A stretch of DNA of 64,000 bases, from positions 5,030,010 to 5,094,009 of the forward strand of contig NC_060061.1 of assembly GCF_020283565.1 (NCBI RefSeq), read 5' to 3'. The notes beneath the pieces are model-generated. The model was not told the origin of the DNA and did not search any database. It was given only the letters and a program-made list of their open reading frames with translations. The stretch is from Trifolium pratense (taxonomy: Eukaryota; Streptophyta; Magnoliopsida; Fabales; Fabaceae). Of the stretch, positions 41,690-52,769 are shown piece after piece (position 1 is the first letter of the stretch; each line of letters begins with the position of its first letter). The translations under genes were made by a program, and so were the position numbers.

Positions 41690-42004
41690 ATGGCGTGTGT
41701 CGACGGAAGTGTTTTTGAAGAGCTTCAAAGTTCACACTGTTCTAGAGACAAATACCCTTTACTTGATATTGAAGTTGTAATTACGGAAGACAAATCGGCC
41801 AGTTTTATTATTAAAAAAAATGATCTCTACTTGATTGCCTTTTCGATCAAGGACAAGGTGAAATTTCAATTTAACAAGACTGGGTATAATATCGATGAAT
41901 TCACGATGTTAGAATTTTATGATGGGAGATATACAACAAAACCATGGGAAGATGTTGGTCCAAGAACAATGATCAACTCTAATCCATTACTCCATACACC
42001 TTGA
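41690..42004 (+). CDS. array unit 2, 104-residue protein resembling the N-terminal part of a ribosome-inactivating protein
   Basis: Representative intact copy. Visible features: N-terminal Cys3 and a second Cys near residue 18, a beta-rich segment IEVVITEDKSASFIIKK, then NDLYLIAFSIKDKVKFQF, and an ending EFYDGRYTTKPWEDVGPR. The order (strand, L-Y-x-x-A-F strand, F-F-like strand, L-x-F-x-G-x-Y, R-x-x-I) is like the first part of the rRNA N-glycosidase (ribosome-inactivating protein) fold. The frame stops before the helix that carries the catalytic Glu and Arg in that family, so activity is not expected from this piece alone. No signal peptide in the frame. The first codon is taken at ATG, 28 bases after a TATA-like motif, which leaves almost no leader; a spliced upstream exon is possible (TTAG just before). 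The similarity is by eye only. Confidence 0.5.
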   Translation: MACVDGSVFEELQSSHCSRDKYPLLDIEVVITEDKSASFIIKKNDLYLIAFSIKDKVKFQFNKTGYNIDEFTMLEFYDGRYTTKPWEDVGPRTMINSNPLLHTP

Positions 42005-42691
42005 CCTTCACGTCCGTCCCAAAATCCCCCATTCGCAAAGATGACTTGAAGATTTTGTCTAAAGTTGTGGATCAGTCTTCTTTGTGTTGATGATCCCTTC
42101 GTGTTTGTTATGTTCTACGGTTCTTGAAAATAATCACTTATCCACACACTTTCACGAGTACCGCCCTTGTACCAACACGTTTGTACCAAGTTTCTAATCA
42201 CATATCTTATTATAATGAAGTGCTCTAATTTGTGTAATCACTACGACAATGTTTAATTTAATATATATATATATATAAATACTTTATATACCCTTGTCGC
42301 AAAACTTTGAACCCCGCAAAGAGTATGATTACTTGAAGCAAACAACGATTGCGGAGGACTAACATCCATGAAGAAGATGAATCAACTGTCGTATCATTCA
42401 CGTGAATTGAACATCCAAATTTGTTTATGTGCTAGCCCTTTCAATTTATGTTGAACAAAGCCTATGAGTTTACATAAATAAAATGTTATTATACCATTAG
42501 ATTATAAAATGGTGATTTTTAGGGTGACGACTCAATTAAATCTCTTACCGGTAAAACATGAGAAATAAATCAAAAGTTACACAACGAACTTGTAATGCAC
42601 CTTTCATCCACGTCCCACGATAATGTCATAACTCAAAGATGTTGGGACTAGTGCTGAAAACTATATAGAAATAATAAGTTGGATTAGAGTG

Positions 42692-43006
42692 ATGGCGTGT
42701 GTCGACGGAAGTGTTTTTGAAGAGCTTCAAAGTTCACACTGTTCTAGAGACAAATACCTTTTACTTGATATTGAAGTTGTAATTACGGAAGACAAATCGG
42801 CCAGTTTTATTATTAAAAAAAATGATCTCTACTTGATTGCCTTTTCGATCAAGGACAAGGTGAAATTTCAATTTAACAAGACTGGGTATAATATCGATGA
42901 ATTCACGATGTTAGAATTTTATGACGGGAGATATACAACAAAACCATGGGAAGATGTCGGTCCAAGAACAATGATCAACTCTAATCCATTACTCCATACA
43001 CCTTGA
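42692..43006 (+). CDS. array unit 3, 104-residue protein
   Basis: Same protein as unit 2 with one visible change (KYLLLD in place of KYPLLD). The preceding (AT)n tract is the shortest in the array, and the TTCTTTG segment that normally follows it is missing, so the unit is only about 1.0 kb. The lead that follows has AATAAACAC, a variant shared with the lead after unit 5. Confidence 0.5.
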   Translation: MACVDGSVFEELQSSHCSRDKYLLLDIEVVITEDKSASFIIKKNDLYLIAFSIKDKVKFQFNKTGYNIDEFTMLEFYDGRYTTKPWEDVGPRTMINSNPLLHTP

Positions 43007-43258
43007 CCTTCACGTCCGTCCCAAAATCCCCCATTCGCAAAGATGACTTGAAGATTTTGTCTAAAGTTGTGGATCAGTCTTCTTTGTGTTGATGATCCCT
43101 TCGTGTTTGTTATGTTCTACGGTTCTTGAAAATAAACACTTATCCACACACTTTCACGAGTACCGCCCTTGTACCAACACGTTTGTACCAAGTTTCTAAT
43201 CACATATCTTATTATAATGAAGTGCTCTAATTTGTGTAATCACTACGACAATGTTTAA

Positions 43259-43290
<32 letters not shown>

Positions 43291-43712
43291 TTCTTTGAAA
43301 TACTTTATATACCCTTGTCGCAAAACTTTGAACCCCGCAAAGAGTATGATTACTTGAAGCAAACAACGATTGCGGAGGACTAACATCCATGAAGAAGATG
43401 AATCAACTATCGTATCTTTCACGTGAATTGAACATCCAAATTTGTTTATGTGCTAGCCCTTTCAATTTATGTTGAACAAAGCCTATGAGTTTAAATAAAT
43501 AAAATGTTATTATACCATTAGATTATAAAATGGTGATTTTTAGGGTGACGACTCAATTAAATCTCTTACCGGTAAAACATGAGAAATAAATCAAAAGTTA
43601 CACAACGAACTTGTAATGCACCTTTCATCCACGTCCCACGATAAAGTCATAACTCAAAGATGTCGGGACTAGTGCTGAAAACTATATAGAAATAATAAGT
43701 TGGATTAGAGTG

Positions 43713-44027
43713 ATGTCGTGTGTCGACGGAAGTGTTTTTGAAGAGCTTCAAAGTTCACACTGTTCTAGAGACAAATACCCTTTACTTGATATTGAAGTTG
43801 TAATTACGGAAGACAAATCGGCCAGTTTTATTATTAAAAAAAATGATCTCTACTTGATTGCCTTTTCGATCAAGGACAAGGTGAAATTTCAATTTAACAA
43901 GACTGGGTATAATATCGATGAATTCACGATGTTAGAATTTTATGATGGGAGATATACAACAAAACCATGGGAAGATGTCGGTCCAAGAACAATGATCAAC
44001 TCTAATCCATTACTCCATACACCTTGA
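43713..44027 (+). CDS. array unit 4, 104-residue protein (Ser2 variant)
   Basis: Intact. Begins MSCV where unit 2 has MACV; the flanks carry CAACTATCG, AAATAAAT and GATGTCGGG, a combination found again only in unit 6. Confidence 0.5.
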   Translation: MSCVDGSVFEELQSSHCSRDKYPLLDIEVVITEDKSASFIIKKNDLYLIAFSIKDKVKFQFNKTGYNIDEFTMLEFYDGRYTTKPWEDVGPRTMINSNPLLHTP

Positions 44028-44279
44028 CCTTCACGTCCGTCCCAAAATCCCCCATACGCAAAGATGACTTGAAGATTTTGTCTAAAGTTGTGGATCAGTC
44101 TTCTTTGTGTTGATGATCCCTTCGTGTTTGTTATGTTCTACGGTTCTTGAAAATAATCACTTATCCACACACTTTCACGAGTACCGCCCTTGTACCAACA
44201 CGTTTGTACCAAGTTTCTAATCACATATCTTATTATAATGAAGTGCTCTAATTTGTGTAATCACTACGACAATGTTTAA

Positions 44280-44337
<58 letters not shown>

Positions 44338-44757
44338 CTTTGAAATACTTTATATACCCTTGTCGCAAAACTTTGAACCCCGCAAAGAGTATGATTACTT
44401 GAAGCAAACAACGATTGCGGAGGACTAACATCCATGAAGAAGATGAATCAACTGTCGTATCATTCACGTGAATTGAACATCCAAATTTGTTTATGTGCTA
44501 GCCCTTTCAATTTATGTTGAACAAAGCCTATGAGTTTACATAAATAAAATGTTATTATACCATTAGATTATAAAATGGTGATTTTTAGGGTGACGACTCA
44601 ATTAAATCTCTTACCGGTAAAACATGAGAAATAAATCAAAAGTTACACAACGAACTTGTAATGCACCTTTCATCCACGTCCCACGATAATGTCATAACTC
44701 AAAGATGTTGGGACTAGTGCTGAAAACTATATAGAAATAATAAGTTGGATTAGAGTG

Positions 44758-45072
44758 ATGGCGTGTGTCGACGGAAGTGTTTTTGAAGAGCTTCAAAGTT
44801 TACACTGTTCTAGAGACAAATACCCTTTACTTGATATTGAAGTTGTAATTACGGAAGACAAACCGGCCAGTTTTATTATTAAAAAAAATGATCTCTACTT
44901 GATTGCCTTTTCGATCAAGGACAAGGTGAAATTTCAATTTAACAAGACTGGGTATAATATCGATGAATTCACGTTGTTAGAATTTTATGATGGGAGATAT
45001 ACAACAAAACCATGGGAAGATTTCGGTCCAAGAACAATGATCAACTCTAATCCGTTACTCCATACACCTTGA
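44758..45072 (+). CDS. array unit 5, 104-residue protein with several replacements
   Basis: Intact but the most diverged of the inner copies: SLHCSR for SSHCSR, DKPAS for DKSAS, TLLEF for TMLEF and EDFGPR for EDVGPR. Followed by the AATAAACAC lead variant shared with unit 3. Confidence 0.5.
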   Translation: MACVDGSVFEELQSLHCSRDKYPLLDIEVVITEDKPASFIIKKNDLYLIAFSIKDKVKFQFNKTGYNIDEFTLLEFYDGRYTTKPWEDFGPRTMINSNPLLHTP

Positions 45073-45324
45073 CCTTCACGTCCGTCCCAAAATCCCCCAT
45101 ACGCAAAGATGACTTGAAGATTTTGTCTAAAGTTGTGGATCAGTCTTCTTTGTGTTGATGATCCCTTCGTGTTTGTTATGTTCTACGGTTCTTGAAAATA
45201 AACACTTATCCACACACTTTCACGAGTACCGCCCTTGTACCAACACGTTTGTACCAAGTTTCTAATCACATATCTTATTATAATGAAGTGCTCTAATTTG
45301 TGTAATCACTACGACAATGTTTAA

Positions 45325-45376
<52 letters not shown>

Positions 45377-45796
45377 CTTTGAAATACTTTATATACCCTT
45401 GTCGCAAAACTTTGAACCCCGCAAAGAGTATGATTACTTGAAGCAAACAACGATTGCGGAGGACTAACATCCATGAAGAAGATGAATCAACTATCGTATC
45501 TTTCACGTGAATTGAACATCCAAATTTGTTTATGTGCTAGCCCTTTCAATTTATGTTGAACAAAGCCTATGAGTTTAAATAAATAAAATGTTATTATACC
45601 ATTAGATTATAAAATGGTGATTTTTAGGGTGACGACTCAATTAAATCTCTTACCGGTAAAACATGAGAAATAAATCAAAAGTTACACAACGAACTTGTAA
45701 TGCACCTTTCATCCACGTCCCACGATAAAGTCATAACTCAAAGATGTCGGGACTAGTGCTGAAAACTATATAGAAATAATAAGTTGGATTAGAGTG

Positions 45797-46111
45797 ATGT
45801 CGTGTGTCGACGGAAGTGTTTTTGAAGAGCTTCAAAGTTCACACTGTTCTAGAGACAAATACCCTTTACTTGATATTGAAGTTGTAATTACGGAAGACAA
45901 ATCGGCCAGTTTTATTATTAAAAAAAATGATCTCTACTTGATTGCCTTTTCGATCAAGGACAAGGTGAAATTTCAATTTAACAAGACTGGGTATAATATC
46001 GATGAATTCACGATGTTAGAATTTTATGATGGGAGATATACAACAAAACCATGGGAAGATGTCGGTCCAAGAACAATGATCAACTCTAATCCATTACTCC
46101 ATACACCTTGA
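45797..46111 (+). CDS. array unit 6, 104-residue protein (Ser2 variant)
   Basis: Protein identical to unit 4 as far as I can read, with the same flanking variants (CAACTATCG, GATGTCGGG), which points to duplication of a two-unit block. Confidence 0.5.
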   Translation: MSCVDGSVFEELQSSHCSRDKYPLLDIEVVITEDKSASFIIKKNDLYLIAFSIKDKVKFQFNKTGYNIDEFTMLEFYDGRYTTKPWEDVGPRTMINSNPLLHTP

Positions 46112-46363
46112 CCTTCACGTCCGTCCCAAAATCCCCCATACGCAAAGATGACTTGAAGATTTTGTCTAAAGTTGTGGATCAGTCTTCTTTGTGTTGATGA
46201 TCCCTTCGTGTTTGTTATGTTCTACGGTTCTTGAAAATAATCACTTATCCACACACTTTCACGAGTACCGCCCTTGTACCAACACGTTTGTACCAAGTTT
46301 CTAATCACATATCTTATTATAATGAAGTGCTCTAATTTGTGTAATCACTACGACAATGTTTAA

Positions 46364-46431
<68 letters not shown>

Positions 46432-46851
46432 CTTTGAAATACTTTATATACCCTTGTCGCAAAACTTTGAACCCCGCAAAGAGTATGATTACTTGAAGCA
46501 AACAACGATTGCGGAGGACTAACATCCATGAAGAAGATGAATCAACTGTCGTATCATTCACGTGAATTGAACATCCAAATTTGTTTATGTGCTAGCCCTT
46601 TCAATTTATGTTGAACAAAGCCTATGAGTTTACATAAATAAAATGTTATTATACCATTAGATTATAAAATGGTGATTTTTAGGGTGACGACTCAATTAAA
46701 TCTCTTACCGGTAAAACATGAGAAATAAATCAAAAGTTACACAACGAACTTGTAATGCACCTTTCATCCACGTCCCACGATAATGTCATAACTCAAAGAT
46801 GTTGGGACTAGTGCTGAAAACTATATAGAAATAATAAGTTGGATTAGAGTG

Positions 46852-47166
46852 ATGACGTGTGTCGACGGAAGTGTTTTTGAAGAGCTTCAAAGTTCACACT
46901 GTTCTAGAGACAAATACCCTTTACTTGATATTGAAGTTGTAATTACGGAAGACAAATCGGCCAGTTTTATTATTAAAAAAAATGATCTCTACTTGATTGC
47001 CTTTTCGATCAAGGACAAGGTGAAATTTCAATTTAACAAGACTGGGTATAATATCGATGAATTCACGATGTTAGAATTTTATGATGGGAGATATACAACA
47101 AAACCATGGGAAGATGTTGGTCCAAGAACAATGATCAACTCTAATCCATTACTCCATACACCTTGA
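46852..47166 (+). CDS. array unit 7, 104-residue protein (Thr2 variant)
   Basis: Intact; begins MTCV, otherwise as unit 2. Shares with unit 2 the GATGTTGGTCC codons and the CCATTCGC tail variant. Confidence 0.5.
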   Translation: MTCVDGSVFEELQSSHCSRDKYPLLDIEVVITEDKSASFIIKKNDLYLIAFSIKDKVKFQFNKTGYNIDEFTMLEFYDGRYTTKPWEDVGPRTMINSNPLLHTP

Positions 47167-47418
47167 CCTTCACGTCCGTCCCAAAATCCCCCATTCGCAA
47201 AGATGACTTGAAGATTTTGTCTAAAGTTGTGGATCAGTCTTCTTTGTGTTGATGATCCCTTCGTGTTTGTTATGTTCTACGGTTCTTGAAAATAATCACT
47301 TATCCACACACTTTCACGAGTACCGCCCTTGTACCAACACGTTTGTACCAAGTTTCTAATCACATATCTTATTATAATGAAGTGCTCTAATTTGTGTAAT
47401 CACTACGACAATGTTTAA

Positions 47419-47486
<68 letters not shown>

Positions 47487-47906
47487 CTTTGAAATACTTT
47501 ATATACCCTTGTCGCAAAACTTTGAACCCCGCAAAGAGTATGATTACTTGAAGCAAACAACGATTGCGGAGGACTAACATCCATGAAGAAGATGAATCAA
47601 CTGTCGTATCATTCACGTGAATTGAACATCCAAATTTGTTTATGTGCTAGCCCTTTCAATTTATGTTGAACAAAGCCTATGAGTTTACATAAATAAAATG
47701 TTATTATACCATTAGATTATAAAATGGTGATTTTTAGGGTGACGACTCAATTAAATCTCTTACCGGTAAAATATGAGAAATAAATCAAAAGTTACACAAC
47801 GAACTTGTAATGCACCTTTCATCCACGTCCCACGATAATGTCATAACTCAAAGATGTTGGGACTAGTGCTGAAAACTATATAGAAATAATAAGTTGGATT
47901 AGAGTG

Positions 47907-48164
47907 ATGTCGTGTGTCGACGGAAGTGTTTTTGAAGAGCTTCAAAGTTCACACTGTTCTAGAGACAAATACCCTTTACTTGATATTGAAGTTGTAATTA
48001 CGGAAGACAAATCGGCCAGTTTTATTATTAAAAAAAATGATCTCTACTTGATTGCCTTTTCGATCAAGGACAAGGTGAAATTTCAATTTAACAAGACTGG
48101 ATATAATATCGATGAATTCACGATGTTAGAATTTTATGATGGGAGATATACAACAAAACCATGA
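47907..48164 (+). pseudogene. array unit 8, frame truncated to 85 residues by a stop
   Basis: The Trp codon of TTKPWED reads TGA, so translation would end at TTKP. The sequence after the stop is otherwise like intact units. It also has the AAAATATGAG and CTGGATATA variants, shared only with unit 9. Confidence 0.65.
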
Positions 48165-48473
48165 GAAGATGTCGGTCCAAGAACAATGATCAACTCTAAT
48201 CCATTACTCCATACACCTTGACCTTCACGTCCGTCCCAAAATCCCCCATACGCAAAGATGACTTGAAGATTTTGTCTAAAGTTGTGGATCAGTCTTCTTT
48301 GTGTTGATGATCCCTTCGTGTTTGTTATGTTCTACGGTTCTTGAAAATAATCACTTATCCACACACTTTCACGAGTACCGCCCTTGTACCAACACGTTTG
48401 TACCAAGTTTCTAATCACATATCTTATTATAATGAAGTGCTCTAATTTGTGTAATCACTACGACAATGTATAA

Positions 48474-48550
<77 letters not shown>

Positions 48551-48860
48551 TCAACTGTCGTATCATTCACGTGAATTGAACATCCAAATTTGTTTATGTG
48601 CTAGCCCTTTCAATTTATGTTGAACAAAGCCTATGAGTTTACATAAATAAAATGTTATTATACCATTAGATTATAAAATGGTGATTTTTAGGGTGACGAC
48701 TCAATTAAATCTCTTACCGGTAAAATATGAGAAATAAATCAAAAGTTACACAACGAACTTGTAATGCACCTTTCATCCACGTCCCACGATAATGTCATAA
48801 CTCAAAGATGTTGGGACTAGTGCTGAAAACTATATAGAAATAATAAGTTGGATTAGAGTG

Positions 48861-49118
48861 ATGTCGTGTGTCGACGGAAGTGTTTTTGAAGAGCTTCAAA
48901 GTTCACACTGTTCTAGAGACAAATACCCTTTACTTGATATTGAAGTTGTAATTACGGAAGACAAGTCGGCCAGTTTTATTATTAAAAAAAATGATCTCTA
49001 CTTGATTGCCTTTTCGATCAAGGACAAGGTGAAATTTCAATTTAACAAGACTGGATATAATATCGATGAATTCACGATGTTAGAATTTTATGATGGGAGA
49101 TATACAACAAAACCATGA
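48861..49118 (+). pseudogene. array unit 9, truncated like unit 8, with an upstream deletion
   Basis: Carries the same Trp-to-stop change and private variants as unit 8, plus a TATATTATTA change in the tail. The unit is about 95 bases short because the segment between the (AT)n tract and GAATCAACTG is missing (junction near 48547). Confidence 0.65.
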
Positions 49119-49427
49119 GAAGATGTCGGTCCAAGAACAATGATCAACTCTATATTATTACTCCATACACCTTGACCTTCACGTCCGTCCCAAAATCCCC
49201 CATACGCAAAGATGACTTGAAGATTTTGTCTAAAGTTGTGGATCAGTCTTCTTTGTGTTGATGATCCCTTCGTGTTTGTTATGTTCTACGGTTCTTGAAA
49301 ATAATCACTTATCCACACACTTTCACGAGTACCGCCCTTGTACCAACACGTTTGTACCAAGTTTCTAATCACATATCTTATTATAATGAAGTGCTCTAAT
49401 TTGTGTAATCACTACGACAATGTTTAA

Positions 49428-49487
<60 letters not shown>

Positions 49488-49907
49488 CTTTGAAATACTT
49501 TATATACCCTTGTCGCAAAACTTTGAACCCCGCAAAGAGTATGATTACTTGAAGCAAACAACGATTGCGGAGGACTAACATCCATGAAGAAGATGAATCA
49601 ACTGTCGTATCTTTCACGTGAATTGAACATCCAAATTTGTTTATGTGCTAGCCGTTTCAATTTATGTTGAACAAAGCCTATGAGTTTAAATAAATAAAAT
49701 GTTATTATACCATTAGATTATAAAATGGTGATTTCTAGGGTGACGACTCAAATAAATCTCTTACTGGTAAAACATGAGAAATAAATCAAAAGTTACACAA
49801 CGAACTTGTAATGCACCTTTCATCCACGTCCCACGATAATGTCATAACTCAAAGATGTTGGGACTAGTGCTGAAAACTATATAGAAATAATAAGTTGGAT
49901 TAGAGTG

Positions 49908-50222
49908 ATGGCGTGTGTCGACGGAAGTGTTTTTGAAGAGCTTCAAAGTTCACACTGTTCTAGAGACAAATACCCTTTACTTGATATTGAAGTTGTAATT
50001 ACGGAAGACAAATCGGCCAGTTTTATTATTAAAAAAAATTATCTCTACTTGATTGCCTTTTCGATCAAGGACAAGGTGAAATTTCAATTTAACAACACTG
50101 GGTATAATATCGATGAATTCACGATGTTTGAATTTTATGATGGGAGATATACAACAAAACCATGGGAAGATGTCGGTCCAAGAACAATGATCAACTCTAA
50201 TCCATTACTCCATACACCTTGA
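49908..50222 (+). CDS. array unit 10, 104-residue protein with replacements
   Basis: Intact. Differs at KKNYLY (Asp to Tyr), FNNTG (Lys to Asn) and TMFEF (Leu to Phe). The flanks have TTTCTAGGG, shared with units 1 and 11, and TTACTGGTAA in place of TTACCGGTAA. Confidence 0.5.
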   Translation: MACVDGSVFEELQSSHCSRDKYPLLDIEVVITEDKSASFIIKKNYLYLIAFSIKDKVKFQFNNTGYNIDEFTMFEFYDGRYTTKPWEDVGPRTMINSNPLLHTP

Positions 50223-50474
50223 CCTTCACGTCCGTCCCAAAATCCCCCATACGCAAAGATGACTTGAAGATTTTGTCTAAAGTTGTGGATCAGTCTTCTT
50301 TGTGTTGATGATCCCTTCGTGTTTGTTATGTTCTACGGTTCTTGAAAATAATCACTTATCCACACACTTTCACGAGTACCGCCCTTGTACCAACACGTTT
50401 GTACCAAGTTTCTAATCACATATCTTATTATAATGAAGTGCTCTAATTTGTGTAATCACTACGACAATGTTTAA

Positions 50475-50562
<88 letters not shown>

Positions 50563-50982
50563 CTTTGAAATACTTTATATACCCTTGTCGCAAAACTTTG
50601 AACCCCGCAAAGAGTATGATTACTTGAAGCAAACAACGATTGCGGAGGACTAACATCCATGAAGAAGATGAATCAACTGTCGTATCTTTCACGTGAATTG
50701 AACATCCAAATTTGTTTATGTGCTAGCCCTTTCAATTTATGTTGAACAAAGCCTATGAGTTTACATAAATAAAATGTTATTATACCATTAGATTATAAAA
50801 TGGTGATTTCTAGGGTGACGACTCAATTAAATCTCTTACCGGTAAAACATGAGAAATAAATCAAAAGTTACACGACGAACTTGTAATGCACCTTTCATCC
50901 ACGTCCCACGATAATGTCATAACTCAAAGATGTTGGGACTAGTGCTGAAAACTATATAGAAATAATAAGTTGGATCAGGGTG

Positions 50983-51297
50983 ATGGCGTGTGTCGACGAA
51001 AGTGTTTTTGAAGAGCTTCAAAGTTCACACTGTTCTAGAGACAAATACCCTTTACTTGAGATTGAAGTTGTAATTACGGAAGACAAATCAGCCAGTTTTA
51101 TTATTAAAAAAAATGATCTCTACTTGATTGCCTTTTCGATCAAGGACAAGGTGAAATTTCAATTTAACAAGACTGGGTATAATATCGATGAATTCATGAT
51201 GTTAGAATTTTATGATGGGAGATATACAACAAAACCATGGGAAGATGTCGGTCCAAGAACAATGATCAACTCTAATCCATTACTCCATACACCTTGA
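50983..51297 (+). CDS. array unit 11, last copy, 104-residue protein
   Basis: Intact. Differs at CVDES (Gly to Glu), LLEIE (Asp to Glu) and EFMMLE (Thr to Met). The tail lost one C in CATACGAAAG, and the repeat ends near 51375, where unique sequence starts with TATACAACAATTC. Confidence 0.5.
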   Translation: MACVDESVFEELQSSHCSRDKYPLLEIEVVITEDKSASFIIKKNDLYLIAFSIKDKVKFQFNKTGYNIDEFMMLEFYDGRYTTKPWEDVGPRTMINSNPLLHTP

Positions 51298-51375
51298 ACT
51301 TCACGTCCGTCCCAAAATCCCCCATACGAAAGATGACTTGAAGATTTTGTCTAAAGTTGTGGATCAGTCTTCTTT

Positions 51376-52072
51376 GGTATACAACAATTCTCTATATCCC
51401 AAAACGCAGTTACCTCCCCGTTTCCCTTTTTCATAGCGGCGTTGTGTCTAGGCTAGGTTCCAGAGATCACGAATGTGAGAGAGATGACGAGTTCGAGATA
51501 TGTCTTGCAGCGACAAGACTATACGATACCAATATAATTTTTTTAACATGTGTTCTACGATCAAACAAGCGCAAAAAAAGCATAACAATGTCTAACATAA
51601 AAAGATAAAAGTCATTATTTTTAATTATTAAAAACTAGCGGCCAGACAGACATGTTTCGCGTTTGTCTATGTCTATTATGCGAACTTATGTAAAAAAAAT
51701 GTCTTATATTACGGTGAGTTTGTTAATAAAAACTAAGGGAATGATATAATAATATTCATGCAAAATGAAGTTATGTGCAATGCAAGTCAAAATTAATTTT
51801 GACACATGTGTAAAATTGAACTTAAAATGGAGGGGGACCAAAACTAAAAAAAATTGAAATCGACCAAAAATTTGATTTTTAAAATAGGGGAACAAAACTT
51901 CATTTTTTTAAAAATATGGGACCAAAATTATATTTAAGTCAAATAAATACTTACTCAGATCGCATCCATTTCGCTAATCCAATGGAATCCTACAACAATT
52001 GGTCCCATGTTTCTCAAATATCTATGCATGTGCTCTCTAATGGGATGATATCATAACCCGCCAATAAAATGC
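51376..52072. other. unique sequence right of the array
   Basis: Begins at the array junction. A frame of 83 codons crosses the junction (51357-51608) with LGSRDHECERDDEFEI in its middle. 51800-51930 contains GGGGACCAAAACTAAAA-type retrotransposon-like repeats. Confidence 0.5.
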
Positions 52073-52113
52073 AGCCTATGAGTTTAAATAAATAAAATGT
52101 TATTATACCATTA
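52073..52113 (+). repeat. orphan 41-base fragment of the array unit
   Basis: AGCCTATGAGTTTAAATAAA through CCATTA is identical to the segment that lies about 210 bases before the frame in units such as 1, 4 and 6, yet it sits about 700 bases beyond the array end. Confidence 0.75.
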
Positions 52114-52317
52114 ACAATTTCATTATACTAAATTGTATCAAAAGAAATAGCGTGATTACGTTAAATCTGCATATCTTGATCTCCATATATGATATTTGTA
52201 ATGCCCAAATGCTCCGCTTCAAACAGTGCGGCTTGTAACTCGCTATGAGGCTAACAAAGCTCACATTCAGCAACAAAAAAACAAAGTTGATCACAATCAT
52301 AAGAGAACGTACAAATG

Positions 52318-52629
52318 TCTTATACAGAAAAATAAAAGACAACACTTTCTTACCTTTTAATCAAAGAAATCACGGTTGAATTGTTCAAATACGAAATTGA
52401 TGAACACAAAATCAAAGCAATAAGAGAGTTGTGGTTTTATTTAAAATGAGAAAAAGAAAAATTCATAGCTGCTAAAAAATTAAATGCAAGGGGTCTTATA
52501 CAGGAAAATAAAAGACAACACTTTCTTACTTTTTAATAAAGAAAATCATAGTCGAATTGTTCAAATACAAAACTGATGAACACAAAGTCAAAGCAATAAG
52601 AGAGTTATGGTTTTATTTAAAATGAGAAA
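52318..52629 (+). repeat. tandem pair of about 135-base repeats
   Basis: 52318-52453 and 52494-52629 share TCTTATACAG, AAGACAACACTTTCTTAC, GAATTGTTCAAATAC and GCAATAAGAGAGTT, with about a tenth of positions changed. A local duplication; no coding potential. Confidence 0.85.
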
Positions 52630-52769
52630 GAGGAAGAATAATTTGAGTTATCATTTTAGCATGGTGCTCGAATGATGAAACAAAGACAAAATTGCTTGGG
52701 AAACTCCATGAAAAGTGACTGCACATTTTTCAATCTACTTCTTTAGTAATTTTGTTTAAATAGAAAGAT

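Larger units (their letters stand above)
39961..51375 (+). repeat. tandem array of 11 units of about 1.04 kb, each with an (AT)n tract and a 104-residue reading frame
   Basis: Starting at TTGTGTTGATGATCCC, the same block recurs eleven times with only scattered substitutions. Order within a unit: conserved 170-bp lead, (AT)n tract, about 340 bp of non-coding sequence with TTACCGGTAAAA, a CTATATAG motif about 30 bp before the ATG, the reading frame, and a 100-bp tail ending GGATCAGTCTTC. Spacing of the frames is 1073, 1002, 1021, 1045, 1039, 1055, 1055, 954, 1047 and 1075 bases; most differences come from (AT)n length (about 20 to 90 bases). Near-identity means recent unequal exchange or conversion. 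Confidence 0.95.

Noticed and set aside
40073..50692. Minus-strand frames through the array containing long Ile-Tyr runs and SSSSWMLVLRNRC or MDVSPPQSLFASSN segments
   Set aside because: They exist because (AT)n has no stop codon in these frames and the units repeat; no coding signature apart from that.
39961..51375. CRISPR-like or centromeric satellite interpretation of the array
   Set aside because: CRISPR does not occur in nuclear plant DNA and the units are 1 kb. Only eleven units in a gene-bearing arm argue against a centromeric satellite, although it cannot be fully excluded from one window.
51357..51608. 83-codon frame at the right array edge as an independent gene
   Set aside because: No family recognised and it starts inside the repeat. 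Kept only as part of the junction observation.
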